Positions 11,718 to 19,691 of a stretch of 64,000 bases of DNA are shown here, piece after piece. Positions within the stretch are counted from its first letter, which is position 1; every line of letters begins with the position of its first letter. The stretch lies in NCBI GenBank assembly GCA_964387425.1, contig CAYLXP010000005.1, positions 1 to 64,000 on the forward strand, read 5' to 3'. This DNA is from CAYLXP01 sp964387425. GTDB lineage: Bacteria > Verrucomicrobiota > Kiritimatiellia > UBA8416. The translations under genes were made by a program, and so were the position numbers. The notes under the pieces are model-generated. The model had not been told where the DNA came from. It saw only the letters and a program-made list of their open reading frames with translations, and made no database searches.

Positions 11718-14345
11718 TTAATCCACCTTTGCAACGAAACACTTCACTTCCTGTTCCAGTGCGTCAGCGGTTAGTAGAATCTGTTTGCCTTCGGATACGA
11801 GACTGTGGCTCGGGATGACCTTAATGGCGTCCTGCCATTTCTCTGCAGAGGGAACGAGGTCCAAGAGCGTTGAAGGCGTATTGAGAAAAAGGTCACCGTT
11901 GAGATAGCTTCCCGGTCGAGAGGGAAACAGCGCCAGGTAGAGCATGTCGACCTCAACGAGTTCATTCAGGAAATGCGTTCCGAGGGATACATCGGGAATC
12001 AGGTTCTCGTGCATAGTGACGATTTCACAGAGAATCGAGACGCCGTTGATGTCCGAGAAGTTGACGGGAATGCCCAGTGAAGGACTGCTGGTGCCCCAGC
12101 GACCCGGCCCCAGTAGTACCGTCACCCCTTCTTCGTTCTGTTCCCGAACGGCCCGGTTGACCTGGCCCAGCATGCGTGCAACCTCGTAGCGCTCGGAAAC
12201 GGGAAGTGCCCCGTATACCTCGGGAACCACGTAGATGAAGGTGTCAATGGCTGTGATGCGACTCTGTCCCACGACGGCGCTATGCGCGGCAATGATCCGG
12301 TCTTCATCCTTGATCTCGACATCGGGTAGCTCAATCTCGGTCGTTCCCTGGACTTGGAGTGGTCGACATTGAACGAGGTTAATCTTGTACTCCCCCTCAT
12401 CGTCGAAGTTCACCGTGAATTCGATGTCCACCGGGTAGTCATACGCTTCATGCAGGATATGCAGCATCTTCTTCATCGTTTCGATGAAACGGGTCTGCTT
12501 CAGCAGGTTGTCGAATGTCAGGAAACGTGGTGCCGCCACGGCGGGAACTCCGGGACGCCGCCGCTCGCGCAGTTGGCGCGCGACCTCGTGATCAATAGAC
12601 GTCGCCAGGTCCAGCGGGAGTTTATCGCAGGTGTCGATCAGATCCTGGAAGTGCCCCGAGCTCAGGTGATTGGCTTCCAGATCGATGAAGTCAACGCGTC
12701 GTTGGGCATACTGTTTCACTTCGTCAAAGCTGTGTTCGGGACGCCGGTCAGGGGCATTAAGGGCAATGACGCGCGTGTAGTCGTCATCGGAGCGGTCGAC
12801 GGCCCGTGTGCCGAGCCCGAAGACGAGCCGGATAACGCCCGCTGCGGGATCGATGTCTTTGCTCCAGACGTACGGGTTGAATGAGAAGCCCACCCCGGCG
12901 ACTGGCGGGTAGAAGTTCTTCCCGTAGGCTTTACCGGAGACGCGCATGACCAGCAGCCCCATTTGCTCATCTTTGTCGAGCATGCCGCGCCGGTCGCGAT
13001 AGCGCAGCGCGCGTTCGCTCATGGAGCTGGCGTAGATGGTGCGCACGGCGGCCAGGAAGTCCTCGAGGCGCTGGTTGCGCGGTCCCTGGTTGGCGCAAAA
13101 GACGCTCTCGTACTTGCCGGCGAAGGCGTTGCCGAAGTTGTCCTCGAGCAGCGAGCTGGAACGCACGATGAACGGGGACTGGCCGAAGTAGTCGATCATC
13201 TCCTGGAATTGACGGATCGTGCGGTCGGGGAAGGTCCCCGTGATGATCAGGCGCCGGGCCCGGGTGGCGCTTTCGTAGAAATCCTGACCGTCACGCTGCT
13301 GGCGCCGGGTCCACCAGATGCCGTTGCGCACGAGATAGGTGTAGAAAACGTCGGAGCCAATGAAGAACGAGTCGTGTTCTTCGAGCGCCTCGGCGAGGGT
13401 GTCGGATGAGCGCTTCACGATGGCCCGCGCGAGCAGCATGCCGACGGCCTTGCCTCCGATGAGTCCGGTGCCGATCATGCGGCGACGCACATCGAGGATG
13501 TCCTCGAGTGTGAGATAGCGGCGCGTGAGCCCCTGCATGGTTTCATCCCGGGTGATTACCATGGGGACGAGTCGCTCAAAGGGTTCCTGTTCGTCGGATT
13601 CCGTGCGCAGGCCGGATTGCACCTCGTCCTTGACTTCCTGGGCCTCGATGAAAGCACGTTCCCAGAAGCCGGGGCGGCGGTCGGAGTAGAGCCCGGACCA
13701 TTTCGCTGACGTCAGGATTTCGGCGATGATGACACTGTCGCTGACGGGGGCAACGTCGTCGTCCTTCCAGCGGTGCAGCATATTCATGGTGGTGGAGTAG
13801 CGGTGCTGGACCTTAAGCGGACGAACATAGAGGTCCTTGTGGTGGTAGACCTCGAGAAACAGTTGGGTGGTCTCGCTGATGGGGTCGATTGCCCGTGGCG
13901 AGTGGTGGTTTCGGTAGAGACCGAAATAGGCCAGCGTTTCGAGATCGAAGAGATAGGGGCAGGTCAGCTTGAAAAAGTTGCCGAGCATCTCGTCCGAGTA
14001 CCAGCAGTCGGCCAGCTCAGAGATGCAGTCGAAGACGTAGTAAGCGCCGCGTCCGGCTTCGCCGATGGCCCGGTGTACATTGCCGATGAAGGTCTCGAAT
14101 CCGTCGTCGGGGCGGAACGTGTAGGTTTGGACGTTGGCGTCTTCGGGGACGAGGGCCTGGTGATCCGCAAAGTGAAAGTAGACGACCGGTTGTGAGGTCT
14201 TCCGGGCCGCTTCAATGTAGGGGCGGACCAGTGCCTGGTAGTCCTCGATCTTGTCAATTTGCCAGACAACATTATCGCCGGGGAGAATGCCGCGCAGGAT
14301 CTTGTCGAGTCCCGGTATTCCCGTCGAGAATTGATAGGCATCCAT
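11718..14345 (-). CDS. KaiC-like N-terminus fused to PPDK/PEP-synthase ATP-binding domain
   Basis: 875 residues. Residues 1-190 resemble a KaiC/RecA-type fold (STGIPGLDKILRGILPGDNVVW), but the P-loop GxxxxGK[ST] is absent, so it is probably not an ATPase. From about 290 to 700 there is the nucleotide-binding domain of pyruvate phosphate dikinase/PEP synthase: GLIGGKAVGM (near 297), PFIVRSSSLLEDNFGNAFAGKYES (split here as FIVRSSS at 392 and AFAGKYES near 408), and INLVQCRPLQ. The phosphohistidine and PEP-binding barrel domains are missing. The start MDAYQF is chosen because the upstream extension runs through the gdhA terminator. No clear ribosome site is seen. It is the first gene of an operon with the purF paralogue. 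Substrate unknown. Confidence 0.85.
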   Translation of the reverse strand: MDAYQFSTGIPGLDKILRGILPGDNVVWQIDKIEDYQALVRPYIEAARKTSQPVVYFHFADHQALVPEDANVQTYTFRPDDGFETFIGNVHRAIGEAGRGAYYVFDCISELADCWYSDEMLGNFFKLTCPYLFDLETLAYFGLYRNHHSPRAIDPISETTQLFLEVYHHKDLYVRPLKVQHRYSTTMNMLHRWKDDDVAPVSDSVIIAEILTSAKWSGLYSDRRPGFWERAFIEAQEVKDEVQSGLRTESDEQEPFERLVPMVITRDETMQGLTRRYLTLEDILDVRRRMIGTGLIGGKAVGMLLARAIVKRSSDTLAEALEEHDSFFIGSDVFYTYLVRNGIWWTRRQQRDGQDFYESATRARRLIITGTFPDRTIRQFQEMIDYFGQSPFIVRSSSLLEDNFGNAFAGKYESVFCANQGPRNQRLEDFLAAVRTIYASSMSERALRYRDRRGMLDKDEQMGLLVMRVSGKAYGKNFYPPVAGVGFSFNPYVWSKDIDPAAGVIRLVFGLGTRAVDRSDDDYTRVIALNAPDRRPEHSFDEVKQYAQRRVDFIDLEANHLSSGHFQDLIDTCDKLPLDLATSIDHEVARQLRERRRPGVPAVAAPRFLTFDNLLKQTRFIETMKKMLHILHEAYDYPVDIEFTVNFDDEGEYKINLVQCRPLQVQGTTEIELPDVEIKDEDRIIAAHSAVVGQSRITAIDTFIYVVPEVYGALPVSERYEVARMLGQVNRAVREQNEEGVTVLLGPGRWGTSSPSLGIPVNFSDINGVSILCEIVTMHENLIPDVSLGTHFLNELVEVDMLYLALFPSRPGSYLNGDLFLNTPSTLLDLVPSAEKWQDAIKVIPSHSLVSEGKQILLTADALEQEVKCFVAKVD

Positions 14346-14381
14346 CGGGTTAGTCTTGATGCTTGTGAGTTCGGTGACAAG

Positions 14382-14416
14382 AAAAAAGGCGGCCCTGCCG
14401 AGTGACAGGGCCGCCT
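14382..14416 (-). terminator. Rho-independent terminator of gdhA
   Basis: On the minus strand GGCGGCCCTG - 8-base loop - CAGGGCCGCC is followed by TTTTTT. It lies 38 bases after the gdhA stop and about 37 bases before the start of the KaiC/PPDK-like gene, and shows that the open frame upstream of 14345 is not coding. A smaller palindrome (ATCCGCC-GA-GGCGGAT, 14429-14444) stands just before it. Confidence 0.9.
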
Positions 14417-14454
14417 GAGTGGTCATTCATCCGCCGAGGCGGATGATTTGGCAC

Positions 14455-15792
14455 TTACACGAGGCCCTGGTCAAGCATGGCGTCAGCCACCTTGACGAAG
14501 CCTGCGATGTTGGCGCCCATGACGTAGTTACCGGGCTGGCCGTATTCTTCGGCAGCGGCAACGCACTGTTCGTGGACGGCAACCATGATGCCGTTCAGCT
14601 TCTGGTCGACCTCTTCGCTGCTCCAGGACATACGCATCGAGTTCTGGCTCATCTCGAGACCGGAGGTGGCCACGCCGCCCGCGTTGGCTGCTTTGCCCGG
14701 TCCGTAGAGGATCTTCTTGTCGATGAACTGCTCGACGGCTTCCGGGGTGCTCGGCATGTTGGCGCCTTCGGACACGACGTAGCAGCCGTTCTCGAGCAGG
14801 GTCTTGGCGTCGCTGGCGTCGATCTCGTTCTGCGTGGCACTCGGGAATGCGCAGTCACACGGGATGCTCCACGGGCGCTGACCTTCGACGTAGGTTGCCT
14901 TGAACTGGTCCGCGTACTCTTTGATGCGGCCGCGACGGACGTTCTTGAGGTCCATGACCCAAGCGAGCTTTTCAGCGTCGATGCCCTCGGGATCGTGGAT
15001 GAAGCCGCCGGAATCGGACAGCGTCACGCACTTGCCGCCGAGCTGGTTGACTTTCTCGACCGTGTACTGTGCAACGTTTCCGGATCCGGATACGCAGCAG
15101 GTCTTGCCTTCATAGGTTTCGCCGCGCGTCTTGAGCATCTCTTCGGCAAAATAGACAGCGCCGTAGCCGGTAGCTTCCGGACGAATCAGGGAGCCGCCCC
15201 AGTTGAGGCCCTTGCCCGTCAGCACGCCGACAAACTCATTGCGGATGCGCTTGTACTGGCCGAACATGAAACCGATCTCGCGACCGCCCACGCCGATGTC
15301 ACCGGCCGGGACGTCCGTGTCGCCGCCAATGTGACGCTGAAGCTCAGTCATGAAGGACTGGCAGAAACGCATGACTTCGGCGTCAGACTTGCCCTTGGGG
15401 TCAAAGTCGGAGCCGCCCTTGCCGCCGCCCATGGGGAGGGTCGTCAGGGAGTTCTTGAAGATCTGCTCGAAGCCGAGGAACTTCAGGATGCTCTGGTTGA
15501 CGCTGGGGTGGAAGCGGAGGCCGCCCTTGTAGGGGCCGAGGGCGCTGTTGAATTCAAAACGGAAACCGCGGTTAACCTGGGCGTTGCCCTGGTCATCCAG
15601 CCACGGGACGCGGAACATGATCTGGCGCTCCGGCTCCGTGATACGTTCGAGGATGTTGGCCTCGACGTACTGTGGGTTCTTCTCCATGACGGGGCCGAGG
15701 GAGTCCAGGACTTCCTTGACGGCCTGCAGGAACTCCTGTTCCCCGGCGTTCCGACGCTGCACGACATCCCATGCGTTCTCGATTACTGACAT
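14455..15792 (-). CDS. gdhA: Glutamate dehydrogenase (probably NADP-dependent)
   Basis: 445 residues, the usual length of the hexameric enzyme that aminates 2-oxoglutarate with free ammonia. It has the substrate Lys region PMGGGKGGSDFDPKGKS, PAGDIGVGGREIGF, and the nucleotide fold CVSGSGNVAQYTVEK. It resembles the GdhA type used for assimilation, so it is the low-affinity alternative to GS/GOGAT. The ATG has AAGGAAAGGAAAC upstream. It is divergent from the NrpR-family regulator gene; the 269-base spacer holds an extended -10 promoter and two inverted repeats. A clear terminator follows. Confidence 0.96.
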   Translation of the reverse strand: MSVIENAWDVVQRRNAGEQEFLQAVKEVLDSLGPVMEKNPQYVEANILERITEPERQIMFRVPWLDDQGNAQVNRGFRFEFNSALGPYKGGLRFHPSVNQSILKFLGFEQIFKNSLTTLPMGGGKGGSDFDPKGKSDAEVMRFCQSFMTELQRHIGGDTDVPAGDIGVGGREIGFMFGQYKRIRNEFVGVLTGKGLNWGGSLIRPEATGYGAVYFAEEMLKTRGETYEGKTCCVSGSGNVAQYTVEKVNQLGGKCVTLSDSGGFIHDPEGIDAEKLAWVMDLKNVRRGRIKEYADQFKATYVEGQRPWSIPCDCAFPSATQNEIDASDAKTLLENGCYVVSEGANMPSTPEAVEQFIDKKILYGPGKAANAGGVATSGLEMSQNSMRMSWSSEEVDQKLNGIMVAVHEQCVAAAEEYGQPGNYVMGANIAGFVKVADAMLDQGLV

Positions 15793-15836
15793 TGCCTGTT
15801 TCCTTTCCTTGGTTGCTGCCGATTCTTCAGCAGTGT

Positions 15837-15850
15837 GGCAAAATGTTGCC
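15837..15850. promoter_or_regulatory. Candidate NrpR operator 1, GGCA-N6-TGCC
   Basis: GGCA-AAATGT-TGCC. Known archaeal NrpR operators are GGAA-N6-TTCC or GGTA-N6-TACC, so half-site, spacing and symmetry agree. It lies about 17-30 bases downstream of the expected gdhA start of transcription, where a bound repressor would block it. Binding itself is inference. Confidence 0.45.
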
Positions 15851-15873
15851 GTCTATGATCAGTCAGGCATCCA

Positions 15874-15882
15874 ATTATATCA
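15874..15882 (-). promoter_or_regulatory. Extended -10 promoter of gdhA
   Basis: On the minus strand TGATATAAT, a perfect TATAAT with the upstream TG of an extended -10. No good -35 is seen at 16-18 bases. Transcription would start near 15867, about 75 bases before the gdhA start codon. Confidence 0.6.
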
Positions 15883-15923
15883 AAGAAAAATGGCCAGAAT
15901 GGGGTCGTGTAAATGGCTTTATA

Positions 15924-15941
15924 TACGGCAGAAATGCCGTA
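15924..15941. promoter_or_regulatory. Candidate operator 2 between gdhA and nrpR
   Basis: TACGGCA-GAAA-TGCCGTA is a perfect inverted repeat with seven-base arms. It contains GGCA/TGCC half-sites like operator 1, but the distance between them is four rather than six bases. It is upstream of gdhA and within the leader or promoter of nrpR, so it may serve autoregulation (inference). Confidence 0.4.
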
Positions 15942-16061
15942 ATACACGGATAATGATGTTGCAGTCATGCGGGGAAGCTACTAGAATTTCCGTGATTTGT
16001 GCTGCCAAAGCAGCGGCAATCCAAAACGGCAAGCAGCCCGAACTTTTTTGGGAGAAACCCC

Positions 16062-17084
16062 ATGGCTACAAAGGTTGACCGTGTACGAAATGCCATCCTT
16101 AAGGCATTGAGCGAAGACGACGCTCCTGCCGGAGCGGCGAAACTGGCGGTGCGGCTGCGGGCGATGGGGTTGGACCCCCGTCCGCGAACGGTGCGGGCGC
16201 ATCTGCTGGAGCTGGACCGCGAGGGTCTAACGGTCATGGTAAGCCGACGGCAGGGGCGACGGTTGACGGATCGGGGGCGGCGCGAGCTGACCAATGCCGA
16301 TGCATTCTCGAAGCTGGGTTTCGTGGCCGCCAAGGTGGATGACCTCGGGTACCGCATGTCCTACAGCACGCGTTCGGGGCGGGGGACGGTCGTCGCCAAC
16401 ATGGCATTGATTCGTGACCGGGACCTTTCCCGCGCGCTTCTGAACGTGGTTCCCGCCTTCCGGGCCGGATTGTCGGTGAGTGATCAGATGGCCGTGGTGC
16501 GGGCAGGAGAGCAGATCGGGGGATTCACGGTGCCGCTGGGGTCGGTTGTCCTGGCAACGATCTGTAGTGTCACGGTCAACGGGGTGCTGTTGTCGAGTGG
16601 AATCCCGGTGACATCCCGTTTTGGCGGCCTGCTCGAAATGCGCGATGGTGCTCCGATGCGCTTCGTGGACGTCATCGAGTACCGGGGCACCACGGTGGAT
16701 CCGCTGGAAGTGTTCATCGGGGCCGGCATGACGGAGGTCTCGCAGTGCGCGAAGACAGGCAGCGGGATTATCGGTGCGAGTTTTCGGGAGATTCCGGCCG
16801 GCGCAGCGGGATTGGCGCGGCGGGTACTGGCCCGCCTGCGGGAACGCGGCCTGGGCGGCGACCTGGCCTTCGGGGAGGGGAGTCTCCCACTGTTTGACAT
16901 CCCGGTCACCGAAGGCCGGACCGGGCTGATCGTCATAGGTGGTCTCAACCCGCTGGCGGTGCTGCGGGAGGCGGGCATTCCGTCCACGACGCGTTCACTC
17001 TCAGGACTGGCCGACATCTCGGCCTTCATGCCCTTTGAGGATGCCGCCATGCTCGGCAAACGCAGCTATCCGTACGTGGACTAG
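16062..17084 (+). CDS. nrpR: NrpR-family nitrogen regulator (winged helix plus one NrpR/DUF128 domain)
   Basis: 340 residues. Residues 1-75 form a winged-helix DNA-binding domain (VRNAILKALSEDD...LRAMGLDPRPRTVRAHL...RGRRELTNAD). Residues about 85-335 are one NrpR (formerly DUF128) domain (GFVAAKVDDLGYRMSY...MTEVSQCAKTGSGIIGASFREIPAGA). In methanogens NrpR represses nitrogen genes and is released by 2-oxoglutarate. The ATG at 16062 has GGGAGAAACC upstream. Its position, divergent from gdhA and near two GS genes, GOGAT and purF, supports the same role here. Only one sensor domain is present; several archaeal proteins carry two. Confidence 0.88.
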   Translation: MATKVDRVRNAILKALSEDDAPAGAAKLAVRLRAMGLDPRPRTVRAHLLELDREGLTVMVSRRQGRRLTDRGRRELTNADAFSKLGFVAAKVDDLGYRMSYSTRSGRGTVVANMALIRDRDLSRALLNVVPAFRAGLSVSDQMAVVRAGEQIGGFTVPLGSVVLATICSVTVNGVLLSSGIPVTSRFGGLLEMRDGAPMRFVDVIEYRGTTVDPLEVFIGAGMTEVSQCAKTGSGIIGASFREIPAGAAGLARRVLARLRERGLGGDLAFGEGSLPLFDIPVTEGRTGLIVIGGLNPLAVLREAGIPSTTRSLSGLADISAFMPFEDAAMLGKRSYPYVD

Positions 17085-17090
17085 GAGAAA

Positions 17091-17121
17091 AGGCTGAAAC
17101 GCTGAAACGCTGAAAATCTGA
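17091..17121. repeat. GCTGAAAC tandem repeat after nrpR
   Basis: GGCTGAAAC-GCTGAAAC-GCTGAAAA-TCTGAA: tandem octamers directly after the regulator gene. A similar run lies at 28358-28388 across the 3' end of prfB. Confidence 0.55.
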
Positions 17122-17268
17122 AGTGGGAAACTGGAGATAACTGAGACGGCGTTTATCTACAATGTGTAAAGGTTTCTTGCTTTTGGGGGCATTGCAGATT
17201 GCAGCCCATAATTGACCGTGGTAGTGTCCTATTTTACCTACACTGCCAGCGCAGGAGGACGGACTTTC

Positions 17269-18720
17269 ATGAGCGTCTGTGAGTTCCCCGAATCGGTCGT
17301 TGACGACCGCCCACACGAGTATTGCGGCGTCTTTGGTGTGTATGGTCTGCCGGAGGCGGCAGCTGCCATCTACAAGGGATTATTCAGTCTGCAGCACCGG
17401 GGCCAGGAGGGGGCCGGGATCGTCGTTGCCGACGGTCAGAAGGTCCGCTCGACCAAGGGGCAGGGGCTGGTCAGCGAGGTGTTCTCGGACCAGGACTGGT
17501 CCGGCCTTGCGGGCCACCTTGGCATTGGCCACGTACGCTATTCGACGACGGGGTCAACCCGCATCCAGAACGTGCAGCCGCTCGTGGCGGAGTGCGTTGA
17601 TGGGATCTGGTCGGTTGCCCACAATGGAAACCTGGTGAACGCGGAGCGTCTCCGCCAGATGTACCAGGAGGCCGGCGCCATTTTCCAGACCAGCACGGAC
17701 AGCGAGGTGCTTGTCCACCTGCTGGCGGATCCGATGTACCGGTCCCGTCCCCGCCGCGTGGCGCGGGCGTTGGCCGAGCTGCAGGGGTCGTTCTGTTTTC
17801 TGCTTATGACTCGCAACTGCATGATGGCGGCCCGCGACCCACATGGCTTCCGTCCACTGTCGATCGGCAAGCTGGGCGATGCCTATGTCGTGGCCAGCGA
17901 AACCTGTGCACTGGACCAGGTCGGCGCCACGTTCTTGCGCGATGTGGAGCCGGGCGAGTTGCTGATCTTCGATGAAACCGGCATGCACAGCTCGATCTTC
18001 AACGAGGTGGCGGATTCCTCCGAACAGGCCCGCTGCATTTTCGAGATGGTCTACTTTGCCCGACCGGACAGCCGGGTGTTTGGTAAGAACGTGCATTCGG
18101 TTCGCGAGGCCTACGGCAAACGGTTGGCCGAAGAGCATCCGGTGGATGCCGACATCGTCATTGCGATCCCGGATAGCGGCAATTCAGCTGCGCTGGGGTA
18201 CTCCGTGGGTAGCGGCCTTCCGCTTGAGCACGGCTTCATTCGTAACCACTATGTTGGGCGGACCTTCATTATGCCGGAGCAGGATGAGCGGGCAAAAGGG
18301 GTCGATATGAAGCTGGCCGTCCTGCCGGAGGTGGTCAGGGGCAAGCGGGTTGTGGTTGTGGACGACTCAATCGTGCGCGGGACGACTGCCCGCCGGCGTG
18401 TGATTCGCCTGCGCGAGGCGGGGGCGAAAGAGGTGCATGTGCGGATTTCGTGTCCTCCGATCACAAATCCCTGTTTCTTCGGAATCGATTTTCCTACGAG
18501 CGAGGAGCTGGTAGCCGGTACGATGGATGTCGAGTCGATACGGAAGTTCATTGAGGCAGACACACTTGGGTATCTTAGCCTGGAAGGCCTCTTCTCCCCG
18601 TTTGAGAAGGCAAAAGGCTTCTGCGCGGCCTGCTTTGACGGGAAATACCCGACCGACGTCAGCGGTATTCGCGGCAAACACGCGTTGGAGCGGAGTTCAG
18701 AGCTCGAACTGAATCTCTGA
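17269..18720 (+). CDS. purF: Amidophosphoribosyltransferase
   Basis: First committed step of purine synthesis: PRPP plus glutamine to phosphoribosylamine. 483 residues, normal length. The start MSVCEFPES has GCAGGAGG upstream. The mature nucleophile is the Cys of EYCGVFGVYG (a propeptide of about 18 residues would be removed). The PRPP loop is VVVVDDSIVRGTT, and Fe-S ligand Cys residues are seen at RCIFEM, ISCPP and CAACFDG. This is the functional copy, in contrast to the paralogue at 10243-11661. It stands alone after nrpR, before a repeat-containing spacer. Confidence 0.97.
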   Translation: MSVCEFPESVVDDRPHEYCGVFGVYGLPEAAAAIYKGLFSLQHRGQEGAGIVVADGQKVRSTKGQGLVSEVFSDQDWSGLAGHLGIGHVRYSTTGSTRIQNVQPLVAECVDGIWSVAHNGNLVNAERLRQMYQEAGAIFQTSTDSEVLVHLLADPMYRSRPRRVARALAELQGSFCFLLMTRNCMMAARDPHGFRPLSIGKLGDAYVVASETCALDQVGATFLRDVEPGELLIFDETGMHSSIFNEVADSSEQARCIFEMVYFARPDSRVFGKNVHSVREAYGKRLAEEHPVDADIVIAIPDSGNSAALGYSVGSGLPLEHGFIRNHYVGRTFIMPEQDERAKGVDMKLAVLPEVVRGKRVVVVDDSIVRGTTARRRVIRLREAGAKEVHVRISCPPITNPCFFGIDFPTSEELVAGTMDVESIRKFIEADTLGYLSLEGLFSPFEKAKGFCAACFDGKYPTDVSGIRGKHALERSSELELNL

Positions 18721-18723
18721 CGT

Positions 18724-18764
18724 GAGACTTCCTTACCAATTTACGGGCTTAAAGCCCGAACTAC
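18724..18764. repeat. GTAG palindrome, GGGCTTTAGCCC family
   Basis: TGAGACTTCCTTACCAATTT then ACGGGCTTAAAGCCCGAACTAC: the same flank and hairpin as in 9951-9991, ending in CTAC (GTAG on the minus strand). It directly follows the purF stop codon. Confidence 0.65.
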
Positions 18765-18869
18765 AAACGCCTGCTGTATGTAGCAACCCGGGTGGGGCGG
18801 GCTACCACAGGTTGTAATAGGATGGATTTGTGTATACACCGACAGCTCCATCTGCACGGTTTTACACCC

Positions 18870-18898
18870 TTGACTTGGCTAGTGCCGCTCCCTATCCT
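18870..18898 (+). promoter_or_regulatory. Sigma-70-like promoter of the ispD-like gene
   Basis: TTGACT - 17 bases - TATCCT, about 100 bases upstream of the start codon at 19000. Confidence 0.6.
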
Positions 18899-18999
18899 TA
18901 GCCCGTGAGCGCAGGTTTGACCTGTCCATGTCTGGGGGCGTACACGATTCACCTCTCGTGAGTCGTCAAGGGGCTTTTGCGTTCACGTCAGGAGAATGA

Positions 19000-19677
19000 A
19001 TGAATTACGGACTGGTTGTGGCGGCGGGAAAAGCCGGCAAAATGGGTGGAAACGTGGACCGGGCTTTTCTGAGCCTGGGACCAAGGCCGGTCTTGGCCTA
19101 TTCGCTGCTTGCCTTTGAGGCTTGTGAGGATATTGATGGCGTGATCGTGGTGGTCCGCAAGGATCGCGTTGACGGCGCCGGCAGCATGGCGCAGCTCTTT
19201 GGCTGCTCCAAGGTGATGAAAGTGATTCCCGGTGCCGCTCTCCGGCAGACGTCGGTTCTTAACGGCCTCAAGGCCATGCCCGAAGACGCGAAGTTCGTCA
19301 CTATCCACGAAGCGTCCCGCCCCTGTATAACTCCCGAGATGATTTCCGAGACACTCCAGGCCGCCAAGCGTGGTGGCGCGGCGGCTGTAGCTCTCAAGAT
19401 CAGTGATGCCGTCGTGCACTCCGAGCGTGGAACGACCGTGGCGAAATCGGTGGACAATTCCAAGCTCTGGTCGGTGCAGACACCGCAAAGTTTCAAGGTT
19501 GACGTTCTCAAGAGGGCTGTTAACAATCTGGCAACGAAGAAAAAGTCGGTCGTGGATGAAGCAACCGCGGTCGAGCTGCTGGGGGAATCCGTGCGCCTGG
19601 TGCCGGGATCTCCCATGAATATTAAGATAGCGACTGCAGATGACCTGCCTCTGGCGGCGACTCTGCTTAAGCTTTAG
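19000..19677 (+). CDS. ispD: IspD-like cytidylyltransferase with divergent active site
   Basis: 225 residues, the length of 2-C-methyl-D-erythritol 4-phosphate cytidylyltransferase (MEP isoprenoid pathway). Family landmarks are present: VVAAGKAGKMG, LRQTSVLNGL, IHEASRPC, LWSVQTPQSF, VVDEATAVELLG and NIKIATADDL. By eye against E. coli IspD, several key residues differ: the Arg of GRRM is Lys, the Lys of PKQY is Arg, HDAARP is HEASRP, and the Arg before LW is absent. Either a diverged IspD or a relative acting on another polyol phosphate. The start is set by AGGAGAATGA. The phosphoesterase gene follows after 14 bases. Confidence 0.82.
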   Translation: MNYGLVVAAGKAGKMGGNVDRAFLSLGPRPVLAYSLLAFEACEDIDGVIVVVRKDRVDGAGSMAQLFGCSKVMKVIPGAALRQTSVLNGLKAMPEDAKFVTIHEASRPCITPEMISETLQAAKRGGAAAVALKISDAVVHSERGTTVAKSVDNSKLWSVQTPQSFKVDVLKRAVNNLATKKKSVVDEATAVELLGESVRLVPGSPMNIKIATADDLPLAATLLKL

Positions 19678-19691
19678 AGGGTTCGCGGGCA

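Noticed and set aside
14346..14426. 27-residue N-terminal extension of the KaiC/PPDK-like protein
   Set aside because: It would be translated from the gdhA terminator hairpin and T-run; the ATG at 14345 starts the recognisable domain.
17212..17240. TTGACC with a downstream TACCTA as purF promoter
   Set aside because: Good -35 but the -10 matches only two consensus bases at 17-base spacing.
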